A stretch of DNA of 64,000 nt from Streptomyces sp. NBRC 109706 (GTDB lineage Bacteria > Actinomycetota > Actinomycetes > Streptomycetales > Streptomycetaceae). Under the pieces are notes generated by a model. That model ran no database searches, was not told the origin of the DNA, and worked only from the letters and a program-made list of their open reading frames with translations. The stretch's first letter is position 1. Every line of letters starts with the position of its first letter. The stretch is taken from the NCBI RefSeq assembly GCF_000974485.1, contig NZ_BBOM01000006.1:558001-622000 (forward strand), given 5' to 3'. This document shows positions 44,061-53,157 of the stretch, one piece after another. The translations under genes and the position numbers were made by a program.

Positions 44061-44838
44061 GCCGACACCCCAGAGCACACCGGAAGCAGCGGAACCGCTG
44101 CTGGTCCTGGACGATATCCAGGCCGGCTACGGTCGGGCCGCGATGGTGCTGCGCGGGCTGACCATCGAGGTGCCGCCCGGCACGGTGGTCTGCCTGGTCG
44201 GACCCAACGGGGCCGGCAAGTCGACCGTGTTGAAGGTGGCCAGCGGACTGCTCAAGCCGCGCACCGGCCGGGTGCTGGTCGCGGGGCGCGATGTCACCGG
44301 GCAGGGCCCGCAGCAGATGCTGACGTCTGGTCTCGCCCATGTGCTCCAGGGGCACAGCGTGTTCCGTGAGATGACCGTCGCCGAGAACGTGCTGCTGGGC
44401 GCCTACACCCTGCGGGACAAGGCGCGGATCGACGAACGGGTCGCGTTTGTCCAGGAGTTGTTCCCCATCGTCGGGGAGCGGTGGAAGCAGCTGGCCGGGC
44501 TGCTCTCCGGCGGTCAGCAGAAGCAGGTGGAGTTCGCCCGCTCGCTGATGGTCGACCCCGAGGTGGTGCTCCTGGACGAGCCGTCCATGGGGCTCGACCC
44601 CAAGGCCACCGCTACGGTCTTCGAGCAGGTCACCCGGATGCGGGACGCCGGCACCGCGGTGCTGCTGGTCGAGCAGAACGCGCGCCGGGCGCTGGAGACC
44701 GCGGATCTGGGCTGCGTTCTCGACCTCGGCCGGGTCCATATCAGCGGCCCGGCGTCCGAACTCCTCGCCGACCCGCAGCTGTCCGAGCTGTATCTGGGCG
44801 GCCGGCCGGCGGCGCGCGCCGAGACGGGGGGTGCCTGA
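44050..44838 (+). CDS. ABC transporter ATP-binding protein, LivF family
   Basis: A 262-residue ATPase. Walker A VGPNGAGKSTVLKV, LivF-type LAHVLQGHSVFREMTVAENV, signature LSGGQQKQVEFA, Walker B VVLLDEPSMGLDP and VLLVEQNARRALE. The start is probably the TTG at 44050, overlapping the livG-type stop by 11 bp; no better start codon lies between it and the first family residues (LVLDDIQAGYG). It is the last transporter gene of the operon. Confidence 0.9.
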   Translation: MASEPTPQSTPEAAEPLLVLDDIQAGYGRAAMVLRGLTIEVPPGTVVCLVGPNGAGKSTVLKVASGLLKPRTGRVLVAGRDVTGQGPQQMLTSGLAHVLQGHSVFREMTVAENVLLGAYTLRDKARIDERVAFVQELFPIVGERWKQLAGLLSGGQQKQVEFARSLMVDPEVVLLDEPSMGLDPKATATVFEQVTRMRDAGTAVLLVEQNARRALETADLGCVLDLGRVHISGPASELLADPQLSELYLGGRPAARAETGGA

Positions 44839-44985
44839 CCCCGATCCCGTAAGGCCCCCGAGTCCCCCGTTCCTTCTGAGTTCGGCATTCATCCAGCGCG
44901 GCCCTCCCCTCGACCGCGCGCCCGTCCCTCTGGCGAACAGCGCGGTCAGGCAGCACCGACGACGAAGAGGTCGAGAGGAATGTCC

Positions 44986-47900
44986 ATGCTCAGCGGGAGA
45001 AGCATGAGGAGAACGAGTAGAACGAGCAGAAGGGGAGTCATCGGCGCGGCCACCGCGGGCGCGCTGCTGACCACCCTGTTGGCGGGTGGCCAGGCCCTGG
45101 CCGACCCACCCGCCGCCGGCGCCGAGGGGTTCGCGCCGCTGGCCGTGTTCGACGACTACGCCAACGGCAGCCTGCGCAGTCAGGGGCCGTGGTTCGTCAA
45201 CACGCCGGGCGCGCCGGACGGGGCGGTGGTGTCGGACGAGGTCCCGGGATCGCTGTCCGGGAAGGCGCTGACCGTCTTCCTGTCCGAGCGTGACGTCCCG
45301 GTCCAGTACCGGGGCAACGCCTATGCGGAGCTGGGGGAGTTGGCGGTCCCGGCCGATGCGGGCGGCACCCTCTTCCTGGAGCTGGTCACCGAGGATCTGG
45401 CGGCCACCGCGCTCAACATCGGGCTCAGCGCCGACGATTCGCCCGGCCTGGGCGCCGACACCACCGGCGATCCGCTGGACCTGGACGACTTCGGCCCCCA
45501 GGTCCTGCTGGACGAACGTGGGCTGCTGGCCCGGGACGGCGGGCAGGAGCGGCTGCTGGACGTGGACATCGAGGACGGCGCCCGCTACGGCCTGTGGCTG
45601 ACCGTCGACAACGCGGCCGACACCTTCCAGGTGTATGTCGCCGAGGGCGACGGCACCGCCCGCCAGGCCCAGGGCCCCGAAGGGCAGACCGAGTTCGCCT
45701 TCCGCAGCGGCTCGGACGCCGAGCTGCTGACGTTTCTGCTGCTCAACGACCCGGACGAGCCGCCGTCCGGGGACACCCATCTGGACAACATCCAGCTGGC
45801 CCCCACCACCGTCAGCACCGAGAACCCGGCGCCGGCCTATGCGGAGGTCGTCACCTTCGACGACTACCAGCAGGGCGCCCTCGACGGGCAGGACGGCTGG
45901 CGCGCCGACGCCGGCGTGCGGGTGCTGGCCGACCCCACCGGGCCCGGCGGCTCCGGGCAGGTGGCGGAGCTGACCGGCAACGATCTGGCGGCCGACCGCG
46001 CCGTTCCGTCGATCGCCGAGGGCGACACCGGCACCGTCTTCTTCCGGTTCCAGCGCGCCGGGAGCCTCGACGCCTCCCTCGGCCTGACGGATGTGGCCGC
46101 GCCGAGCGTCTTCGCCGACTTCCGGGTGCAGGCCAACAACCAGAACTCGTCCGAGCTGGGCGTTCGCGACGGCGACGCGTTCAGCACGGTCGGCAGCTGG
46201 CCGGCCGACGCCTGGCAGTGCGTGTGGCTGGTCGCCGACAACGCGAACGACCGGGTCACCGTGCACAGCAGGGGCGGCCCGTACCGCACCACGACGCGGC
46301 TGCCCGTCGACGAACAACTCGACTTCGCCTTCCGGGAGTCGACCGGCGCCGCCCTCGACCGTTTCTTCGCGATCACCGGTGCGACCAGCGCCAGCCGGCT
46401 GCTGGTCGACGACATCGCCGTCGACCGGCACAGCGTCAACCTCCGGGTGCCGAGCGGGGACAGCGGCGACTGCCAGACGGTGGACGGCGGTGATCTGCCG
46501 ATCGAGACGCCGATCCCGGAGACGCCCCAGCCGTCCGATGTGACGCTGCGGCTGGCCGAGGTCGCCGATCTGCCGACCACCGGCGCCGGCAGCGAGGCCA
46601 GGATCAACTTCGTCTCCGAACTCCCGGACAGCAGCGGCCGGTTGGCCGTGCCGGACCTCAACGGGCCGCTCTATCTGGTGGACGGGGCGAGCGGTGACCA
46701 CCGGGTCTATCTGGACGCGGCGGCCGAGTTCCCCGACTTCGTGATCCAGCCCAGCCTGGGCACCGGGCTCGGCTTTGTCGCCTTCCACCCCGAGTTCGCC
46801 GACAACGGCACCTTCTACACCGTGCACACCGAGGCCGGGGCCGCGCTGACCGGGGCGACGCCGACGCACACCCCGCCGTCCGACACCCGGGTGCACGGGG
46901 TGGTCACCGAGTGGATCGCGGACGATCCCTCCGCCGACACGTTCGCCGGCGAGCGGCGTGAACTGCTGCGCGTCGGCTACAGCCGCTTTCTGCACGGGCT
47001 CCAGGAGATCGGCTTCAACCCGCTCGCCGAACCGGGCGACGCCGACTACGGGCTGTTGTACATCGCCTCCGGCGACGGCGACGAGGTGCCCAACTTCACC
47101 ACCAGGCCGGGCGATCCCGGCCAGCCGCAGGGCAAGATCCTGCGGATCGACCCGGCCGGCGACAACGGCCCCGGCGGCGCCTACGGCATCCCGGCCGACA
47201 ACCCGTTCGTCGGCGATCCGGCGGCGCTCGGCGAGGTCTACGCCCTGGGGCTGCGCAATCCGCACCGCTTCAGCTGGGATCCGGCCGACGGCCGGATGTT
47301 CGTCGGCATGATCGGCGAGCAGACCATCGACTCCGTCTACGAGGTGGAGCCGGGCGACGACTTCGGCTGGAACGAGCGCGAGGGCGGCTTTGTCTTCAAG
47401 AAGTCCGATCCGTCGAACGTCTATCCGCTGCCGGCGGACGACGAGCGGTACGGCTACACCTATCCCGTGCTCTCCCTGGGCCGTAACTCCGGGGTCTCCC
47501 TGGTCGGCGGCTTTGTGCCGCGCGGCGCCACCTACCCGGCGCTGGACGGGCGTTACCTCTTCGGGGACATCGTCAGCGGCGAGGTGCGCTTCGCCCACGC
47601 CGACGAGATGCGGCGCGGCGGCGACCGGGCGCCGTTCTACCGGGTGAACCTCGCCGACGCGGCGGGGAACCCCACCACCATGCGGGAGCTGGCCGGCAAC
47701 AACCGGGTCGATCTGCGGTTCGGGCAGGACGCCGACGGCCGGCTGTATCTGCTCTCCAAGGCCAACGGCAAGATCTGGCGGGTCACTGAGGCCAGCGGAT
47801 CACCCGCCGTCACCCCCTGCGAGGTGGGGAGCACGGTTACTACCGGTGTCACCGAGGCCGAGCACTGGGCGCCGCTGACCCCCGACCGCTGGGCGTTCGA

Positions 47901-48426
47901 GAACGGCGAGATCGTCCAGACCGAACGTGGCGAACAACCGGAGGGCCCGCGCCGGCCGTTCGAGTACGCCGTGCTCACCGAGGGACCGGAGTACTCGTCC
48001 TTCAGCTATGCGGCGACCGTCCGCATCGACGAGCCGGTGAGCAGGAACGACCGCGATGTGGTGCTGATCTTCAACTACCGTTCGCCGACCCGGTTCTCCT
48101 ATGTCCATCTCTCCCAGGACAACACCATCTACCCGCACAACGGCATCTTTGTCGTCGACGACGCCGACCGGCTCCGTCTCGACGACCAGTGGAACGGCGT
48201 GGACGAGGGTGCCCCACCGGCGATCGACGACGCCGAATGGCATGACATCCGGGTGGACTTCTGCGCGGATACCGGTCGCATGGCGGTGTATGTGGACAAT
48301 GCCGACGTGCCACTGATGACGGCGACCGACACCACGTTCACCTCGGGCCGGCTGGGCTTCGGCTCGTTCGACAACTACGGACGCGTCAGGGATATCACCG
48401 TCACCGGCACCCCGGCCACCGACTGA
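44986..48426 (+). CDS. large secreted PQQ-type glucose/sorbosone dehydrogenase-like protein with LamG-like modules
   Basis: About 1146 residues. A Tat-like signal (SRRGVIGAATAGALLTTLLA, cleavage near ALA) leads two jelly-roll modules (about 45-270 and 288-485; each begins with a FDDY motif, VFDDYANGSLRSQGPW and TFDDYQQGALDGQDGW). The six-bladed propeller covers about 520-920 (GLGFVAFHPEFADNGTFY; YIASGDGDEVPNF; ALGLRNPHRFSWDPADGRMF; RYLFGDIVSGEVRF). A C-terminal concanavalin-like module ends at SFDNYGRVRDITVTG. The start at 44986 gives GAGAGG proper spacing; 44980 is too close. It probably oxidises a sugar or polyol outside the cell, feeding the upstream importer. A strong terminator follows. 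Confidence 0.85.
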   Translation: MLSGRSMRRTSRTSRRGVIGAATAGALLTTLLAGGQALADPPAAGAEGFAPLAVFDDYANGSLRSQGPWFVNTPGAPDGAVVSDEVPGSLSGKALTVFLSERDVPVQYRGNAYAELGELAVPADAGGTLFLELVTEDLAATALNIGLSADDSPGLGADTTGDPLDLDDFGPQVLLDERGLLARDGGQERLLDVDIEDGARYGLWLTVDNAADTFQVYVAEGDGTARQAQGPEGQTEFAFRSGSDAELLTFLLLNDPDEPPSGDTHLDNIQLAPTTVSTENPAPAYAEVVTFDDYQQGALDGQDGWRADAGVRVLADPTGPGGSGQVAELTGNDLAADRAVPSIAEGDTGTVFFRFQRAGSLDASLGLTDVAAPSVFADFRVQANNQNSSELGVRDGDAFSTVGSWPADAWQCVWLVADNANDRVTVHSRGGPYRTTTRLPVDEQLDFAFRESTGAALDRFFAITGATSASRLLVDDIAVDRHSVNLRVPSGDSGDCQTVDGGDLPIETPIPETPQPSDVTLRLAEVADLPTTGAGSEARINFVSELPDSSGRLAVPDLNGPLYLVDGASGDHRVYLDAAAEFPDFVIQPSLGTGLGFVAFHPEFADNGTFYTVHTEAGAALTGATPTHTPPSDTRVHGVVTEWIADDPSADTFAGERRELLRVGYSRFLHGLQEIGFNPLAEPGDADYGLLYIASGDGDEVPNFTTRPGDPGQPQGKILRIDPAGDNGPGGAYGIPADNPFVGDPAALGEVYALGLRNPHRFSWDPADGRMFVGMIGEQTIDSVYEVEPGDDFGWNEREGGFVFKKSDPSNVYPLPADDERYGYTYPVLSLGRNSGVSLVGGFVPRGATYPALDGRYLFGDIVSGEVRFAHADEMRRGGDRAPFYRVNLADAAGNPTTMRELAGNNRVDLRFGQDADGRLYLLSKANGKIWRVTEASGSPAVTPCEVGSTVTTGVTEAEHWAPLTPDRWAFENGEIVQTERGEQPEGPRRPFEYAVLTEGPEYSSFSYAATVRIDEPVSRNDRDVVLIFNYRSPTRFSYVHLSQDNTIYPHNGIFVVDDADRLRLDDQWNGVDEGAPPAIDDAEWHDIRVDFCADTGRMAVYVDNADVPLMTATDTTFTSGRLGFGSFDNYGRVRDITVTGTPATD

Positions 48427-48444
48427 CCGCACGGCGAAAGGAAA

Positions 48445-48482
48445 GGGGGCACCCCGCCCGTCGGCGGGATGCCCCCCTTTTT
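48445..48482 (+). terminator. intrinsic-type hairpin terminator
   Basis: A 14-bp stem with one mismatch (GGGGGCACCCCGCC against GGCGGGATGCCCCC), loop CGTC, then TTTTTCTTT. It lies between the convergent sugar-dehydrogenase-like gene and the SARP gene and ends the rightward operon; it could also serve the SARP from the other side, though with fewer Us. Confidence 0.85.
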
Positions 48483-48508
48483 CTTTCCGCTGCCCGGAGC
48501 TGCCGGAG

Positions 48509-49348
48509 CTATCCGGCGCGGAGAACGAGATCGAGGGTCAGCGGATAGGCCGTGGTGACCGGTGGTTCGAGGGCCGGGTCCGAGGCGAGCACCGCACGGT
48601 GGAAGCGGTGCATGCGGGGCGTCGGCTCGATGCCCAGCTCGCTGGCGAGCACCCGACGCAGCCGGTGAAAGACCTCAAGCGCCTGGGCCGAACGCCCCGA
48701 CCGGTAGAGCGCCAGCATCAGTTGGGCGTGCAGGCTCTCATGGGTGGGGTGCTGGGCGGTCAGTTCGGTCAGCTCCCAGATCAGCTGGTGGTGTCGACCG
48801 AGCCGCAGATCGGCCTCGATCCGCTGTTCCAGCAGGCTGAGCCGGTACTCGGCGAGGCTGGCCACATACGCCTGGAGGATCGGCCCGGTGTGCACCTCGG
48901 CCAGCACCGGACCCCGCCAGGTCGCCAGCGCCTCGCCCAACAGCGCGGCGCCGGTGGCGTCGTCGCCCTTGGTCAGGGCCAACAGGGCGCGTTTGACCTG
49001 CCGTTCGAAGGCGTGCAGATCCAGCTGTCCCGGCTGGACGATGAGTTGGTAGCCCAGATCGCGGGTCTTCAGGATCTCCTTGCCGTCGGCGGCCCCGCCC
49101 TCGGCCTGCCCTTCCCGGTGCGGCTGGGAGACCGCGCGGCGCAGATGTCGGATATAGGTGTGGAGGGTCGCCCGCGCGGTGTTGGGCGGCCGGTCCTCCC
49201 ACAGCTCCTCGACGCAGGATTCCACGGAGACCAGTTGGTTGGCGCTGACCAGCAGTAACGAAAGGAGCTGCCGCTGCTTCGGCGCGCTGGGGGTAAAGGA
49301 TTTACCCCCGCTGGTCATAGACAGTGGGCCAAGAATCGAGAACTGCAC
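48509..49348 (-). CDS. SARP-family transcriptional activator
   Basis: A 279-residue SARP. The winged-helix N-terminus is MQFSILGPLSMTSGGKSF; KQRQLLSLLLVSANQLVSVE; RPPNTARATLHTYIRHLRRA. The activator domain follows, including HPTHESLHAQLMLALYRSGR and FHRLRRVLASELGIEPTPRM. It is divergent from the acyl-ligase operon across a 576-bp gap that carries 7-mer repeats. It is probably the pathway activator of the second biosynthetic operon. Compared with the SARP at 34856 the layout is the same, but the residues differ widely. Confidence 0.9.
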   Translation of the reverse strand: MQFSILGPLSMTSGGKSFTPSAPKQRQLLSLLLVSANQLVSVESCVEELWEDRPPNTARATLHTYIRHLRRAVSQPHREGQAEGGAADGKEILKTRDLGYQLIVQPGQLDLHAFERQVKRALLALTKGDDATGAALLGEALATWRGPVLAEVHTGPILQAYVASLAEYRLSLLEQRIEADLRLGRHHQLIWELTELTAQHPTHESLHAQLMLALYRSGRSAQALEVFHRLRRVLASELGIEPTPRMHRFHRAVLASDPALEPPVTTAYPLTLDLVLRAG

Positions 49349-49924
49349 AGCTCCTCCGTAAAGGGGCGAAATATTCGGATAGCCGATACGGCGGTGATTT
49401 CGCTTGCCATAGGGGAGGGGCGAGGTGCCGAATCTATGTGAAACATCCCCGTTTTCCGTTTTGTGCTGGTTCCTGAGGTGTCAGGCGACGGTAGGGTGGC
49501 TCGGTTTATGTCCAGCGTTGGATGGCGAAGATGGTACGGGCACGCTCTGCGGTACTCAAGTGACCTGGCGTCATTCACTAAAGGTGACATCAGGTGTTAG
49601 CAATGGCCGCGGCCCGGTCAATGCCCCGAGGACGGGGGGCGAACGCCGGTCGAAGCGCCCCGGGGACGCGCCCAGCCGACGCTCCGTCAAGCCGCCTACC
49701 AGGGGCCAAGGTTGCCCCGGCGGCAGGGTGGGTGTCACCGCTAGAGCGCCCTTCCACAATGCCAAGAGCTTGCTATTGCCCCCCGGTTGGGCCGCTGCTT
49801 AGGTTGACCAGCCGATGGGCTGGTCCAGGACGCGACACCTGATGCCGCTAGGGGCACACGTCCGGATGTCGGTCGGCCCTGATCGACTAACGATCGACCC
49901 CGCCACACAGGGAAGGGTGTTCAG
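49349..49924. promoter_or_regulatory. divergent control region of the second operon
   Basis: 576 bp without a convincing gene. AT-richer segments just upstream of the SARP start (49349-49480) suggest its promoter. On the right are a hairpin at 49806-49825 (GACCAGCC-GATG-GGCTGGTC) and repeated heptamers GGTCGGC, GATCGAC, GATCGAC beginning at 49871, 49881 and 49892. Confidence 0.6.
49871..49899. promoter_or_regulatory. candidate SARP box of the second operon
   Basis: GATCGAC occurs at 49881 and 49892, an 11-bp period, preceded at 10 bp by the related GGTCGGC. SARPs recognise such heptamer repeats overlapping the -35 region. The block lies 26-54 bp upstream of the acyl-ligase GTG, leaving a short leader that still contains GGAAGG. 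The divergent SARP is the natural candidate binder. Confidence 0.55.
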
Positions 49925-51544
49925 GTGGCCTCATCCGATGTCAGTCGCTTCGGCATAGGAGCGCTGTTCGCGCACCACGCGGAGCGCGCACAGCCAACGA
50001 TCTTCCATCTCAGCCGTGCCTTCGACATCGCCCCCGACGGTGGGACGCGCTACACGGTGCCCCAACTCGCCGATCTGGTCGGCGAGACCGCGGCCTGGCT
50101 CTACGCCGCCGGCGCCCGGCAGGGCGACCGGATCGCGATCGTCAAGGACAACCACTGGGACTGCACGCTGCTGGCGTGCGCCGCCGCCCGCATCGGGGTG
50201 CTGCCCGCGATGATCTCCGGGCATCTGGGCGCCGACGCGCTGGAGACGCTGCTGAAGCGGCTCGCGCCCGCCGTGCTCGTCACCAAGCGGAACATCCTGG
50301 AGCGCGGGCGCGCCGCCGAGACCGATCTGGCCTCGCTGGCCCGACGCACCATCTGTCTGGACGGCGAGGCCCCGGGCGCCGTCACCCTGGCCGAAGCCGT
50401 CGGGGAACGCGGCGACGGCGAACCGCCCGTCCCCCGGCGGGACCCGTCCGAGCCCATGGTCGTCACCCACACCTCCGGCACCACCGGAGTGCCCAAGCTG
50501 GTGGTGCACTCGGCCCAGACCATCCTGGGCACGCTGGGCAGGATCGAGTCGGTGCGCTGGCCAATCGTCGCCACCCGCAAGTCCGACACCGTGGCCAGCG
50601 GCATCGCCTTCGTGCACGGCCGCAGCATCCCGTGGACGGCCGGCACCCTGCTGCTCGAACCGCGCAAGGCCGTGGTGGTCGCCGACGGCGATCCGGCCAC
50701 CGCCGAACGGGTCTTCACCGAGCACCCGCCGACCACCTGCGAGACGCTGCCCGCCTTCTTCACCCGCTGGGAGGGCCTGGCCGCCAAGGAGAACAGCGTC
50801 TTCCGCGATGTGCGGCTCTATGTCAGCACCTTCGACGCGATGCACCCGCCCACCATCCGCCGCTTCCTGGCCGCCTCGCAGCGTAAGTTCCCCGCGTGGC
50901 TGCAGGGTTGGGGCCAGTCCGAGGCCGGACCGCTGGCGTTCCGGCTGCTGACCAGGCGCGCCCTGGCCCGTACCGGGGAACGCCACCCCACCACCCGGAT
51001 CGCCGGCCGACCGCTGCCGTACTTCACGCAGTTGGAGGTGCGCGACCCGGCGACGATGCGCAAGGTGCCCGCCGGCGAGCGCGGCGTGGTCTTCGCCAGA
51101 ACCAGGGGGCGCTGCCTCACCTATCTGGGCGAGGAGGACCGCTGGGCGGAGAAGGCCGACGGCGACTGGTGGAACACCGGCGACATCGGCACCCGCAGCC
51201 GCAGCGGCGCCATCACCCTGCTGGACCGCGAGGTGGACACCATCCCCGGGCTCAGCTGCATCGAGCTGGAGGACGTGCTGACCGACCGCATCCCCGCCAT
51301 CGAGGAGGTGGTCATCCTGGGCTCGCCGAACCGGAAGCCCCAGCCGGTGGTCGCCACCGCGGACGGGAAACTGCCGGACGACGTATGGGCCAAGGCCGTC
51401 GCGGATCTCCCCGAGTTGGCCGACCCGATCTATGTCACCTGGGACGACGTGGCCCGCACCGGCACCGGCAAGGTGCGGCGCGGCGAAATGAGGAAGCGCT
51501 TCATGGACGACGCCGAGACCTTCGGCACCGGGCGGTGGACCTGA
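49925..51544 (+). CDS. acyl-CoA/acyl-ACP ligase (ANL superfamily)
   Basis: A 539-residue adenylate-forming enzyme. The nucleotide loop is VVTHTSGTTGVPKLVVHS, the hinge region WWNTGDIG, and the C-terminal lysine loop GTGKVRRGEMRKRF. The middle, with WLQGWGQSEAGPLAF, is atypical, with an SE-A in place of the T/S-E-x core. The expected reaction is ATP-dependent activation of a carboxylic acid to a thioester. The GTG at 49925 follows GGAAGG by eight bases. It is the first gene of the second operon. No dedicated carrier protein is seen nearby, so CoA or a carrier elsewhere is the acceptor. Confidence 0.85.
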   Translation: MASSDVSRFGIGALFAHHAERAQPTIFHLSRAFDIAPDGGTRYTVPQLADLVGETAAWLYAAGARQGDRIAIVKDNHWDCTLLACAAARIGVLPAMISGHLGADALETLLKRLAPAVLVTKRNILERGRAAETDLASLARRTICLDGEAPGAVTLAEAVGERGDGEPPVPRRDPSEPMVVTHTSGTTGVPKLVVHSAQTILGTLGRIESVRWPIVATRKSDTVASGIAFVHGRSIPWTAGTLLLEPRKAVVVADGDPATAERVFTEHPPTTCETLPAFFTRWEGLAAKENSVFRDVRLYVSTFDAMHPPTIRRFLAASQRKFPAWLQGWGQSEAGPLAFRLLTRRALARTGERHPTTRIAGRPLPYFTQLEVRDPATMRKVPAGERGVVFARTRGRCLTYLGEEDRWAEKADGDWWNTGDIGTRSRSGAITLLDREVDTIPGLSCIELEDVLTDRIPAIEEVVILGSPNRKPQPVVATADGKLPDDVWAKAVADLPELADPIYVTWDDVARTGTGKVRRGEMRKRFMDDAETFGTGRWT

Positions 51545-51605
51545 TGCGGGCGACGCGACGCACCCGGGGACTCGCAACCCCACGTGGCAGAAAGAGAGTC
51601 GGGCG

Positions 51606-52994
51606 GTGACCGAACTGGACGTCGCCGTCATCGGCGCCGGTATCGCCGGGCTCGCCGCGGCCGACCGGCTGCGGCGGGCCGGCCGCTCCGTCCGGGTCTT
51701 CGAGGCCACCGACCGGATCGGCGGAAGGATGCGCACCTCCCGCCACGAGGGCTACCTCGTCGACGAGGGCGCCGAAACCCTCGGCACCCACGGCTACCCC
51801 AACACCTGGGAACTCATCAGGGATCTGGGCATCGACACCGAGGCGGTGCTGCCCGTCACCGCCTCCGTCGGCATCTGGCGTGACCGGCGGGTCCACCCCA
51901 GGGTCGGCCACCCGCTGGGCGGGATCACCGGCGCCGGGCTCTCCGTTCCCGGCCGGATGCGGATGGGCCGCATGATCGGCAAACTGCTCCGCAGGGCCAG
52001 GAAGTTCGATGTGGACCATCCCGAGTCCACCCCGCTGGGCGCCACCACCGTGGCCGAGTTCGCCGCGGACTATCCCCAGGAGCTGTACGACTACCTCTTC
52101 CAGCCCGCCGTCGGCACCGCGTTCGGCTGGCAGCCCGACCGTGTCGCCATGGGCCCGTTCGTGGCGAGCATGATCTCCACCCGGGGCATCTGGAAGTGGC
52201 GCACCTACCGGGACGGCATGGACAGCCTCGCCCGGGCCATCGCCGAAACCGTGCCGGTGGAGACCGAACGGCCGGTCGCCGAGATCGTCGTGGACGGCGA
52301 CCGGGGCGTACGGGTCGGCTTCCTCGACGGTGCGACGCTGCACGCCCGCCAGGTGGTGCTCGCCGTCCCGGCGCCGCTGGCCAGGCAGCTGTACCCCACC
52401 ATGCCGGCGGCCGAGGCCGCCTATGCCGACGCCTGCGACTACGCGCCGATGATCCGGGTCAGCTGCCTGCTGGACCGGCCGCTCGAACCGGCCCGCGGCC
52501 GGCGGCAACCCCGGGTCCACGCCCTGCTGTTGCCGCACCGCGAGGAGGACGTGCTGGGCGGGCTGACCGTCGAGCACAACAAGGCCGGCAACCGCGCCCC
52601 CGCCGGGCGCGGCGTCATCACCCTGCTGCCGTCGACCAAGGTCACCGCCGAACTGCTCCAGGAGTCCGACGAGAAGATCGCCGGTACCCTGCTGGAGCGC
52701 GCCGAGACCTATGTGCCCGGCATCGGCGCCGCCTGCCACACCACGCTGGTGCACCGCTTCCCGCAGGGCGCCGTCGAGCCCTCGCCCCGGGCGCTCGCCG
52801 CCCGCCCCGCCTTTGCCGCCCGCCCGGCGGGCCCCGTCGAGTACGCGGGGGACTGGGTCTTCCTGCGGGCCAGCAGCGAGGGCGCGGTGCGCTCGGGAAC
52901 GCACGCGGCCGCGCGCGTCCTGTCCAGGCCCGGCACCTCGGGCGGCCAGGCGCCGGTGGCCGCCCACCCGTCCCCGCCCCACCGGGCCACCTGA
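51606..52994 (+). CDS. FAD-dependent amine-oxidase/protoporphyrinogen-oxidase-like enzyme
   Basis: A 462-residue flavoprotein. The dinucleotide fold is VAVIGAGIAGLAAADRLRRA and the GG doublet is in RIGGRMRTSRHEGYLVDEGA. The C-terminal flavin-binding part includes YAGDWVFLRASSEGAVRSG. Layout and length match the HemY/phytoene-desaturase/amine-oxidase clan, which dehydrogenates C-C or C-N bonds. The GTG at 51606 follows GAGAG. The C-terminal 30 residues are Pro/Ala-rich and probably disordered. A related but distinct flavoprotein follows, so the pair may catalyse successive dehydrogenations. Confidence 0.85.
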   Translation: MTELDVAVIGAGIAGLAAADRLRRAGRSVRVFEATDRIGGRMRTSRHEGYLVDEGAETLGTHGYPNTWELIRDLGIDTEAVLPVTASVGIWRDRRVHPRVGHPLGGITGAGLSVPGRMRMGRMIGKLLRRARKFDVDHPESTPLGATTVAEFAADYPQELYDYLFQPAVGTAFGWQPDRVAMGPFVASMISTRGIWKWRTYRDGMDSLARAIAETVPVETERPVAEIVVDGDRGVRVGFLDGATLHARQVVLAVPAPLARQLYPTMPAAEAAYADACDYAPMIRVSCLLDRPLEPARGRRQPRVHALLLPHREEDVLGGLTVEHNKAGNRAPAGRGVITLLPSTKVTAELLQESDEKIAGTLLERAETYVPGIGAACHTTLVHRFPQGAVEPSPRALAARPAFAARPAGPVEYAGDWVFLRASSEGAVRSGTHAAARVLSRPGTSGGQAPVAAHPSPPHRAT

Positions 52995-53157
52995 GCCCCG
53001 CGCCCCGGCATGTCCCGCCCACGGCACCCCGCCGCGCCCCAGGACCACCCGTCCACGTGCGGCGGGTTCGCCCGCGAACCACCCCGAACGCGCACCTCCG
53101 GCGACCAGTTCGTCGCGCTCCACCCAGCCCCTACAGCCCGAGTCGGAAAGGCCCGTC

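Noticed and set aside
43966..47598. Leftward open frame of about 1200 codons opposite the LivF and sugar-dehydrogenase genes
   Set aside because: Low-complexity shadow of the coding strand.
49425..49802. Rightward 125-codon frame between the second SARP and the acyl-ligase gene
   Set aside because: No ribosome-binding site, no family, mixed codon bias; region better explained as promoter DNA.
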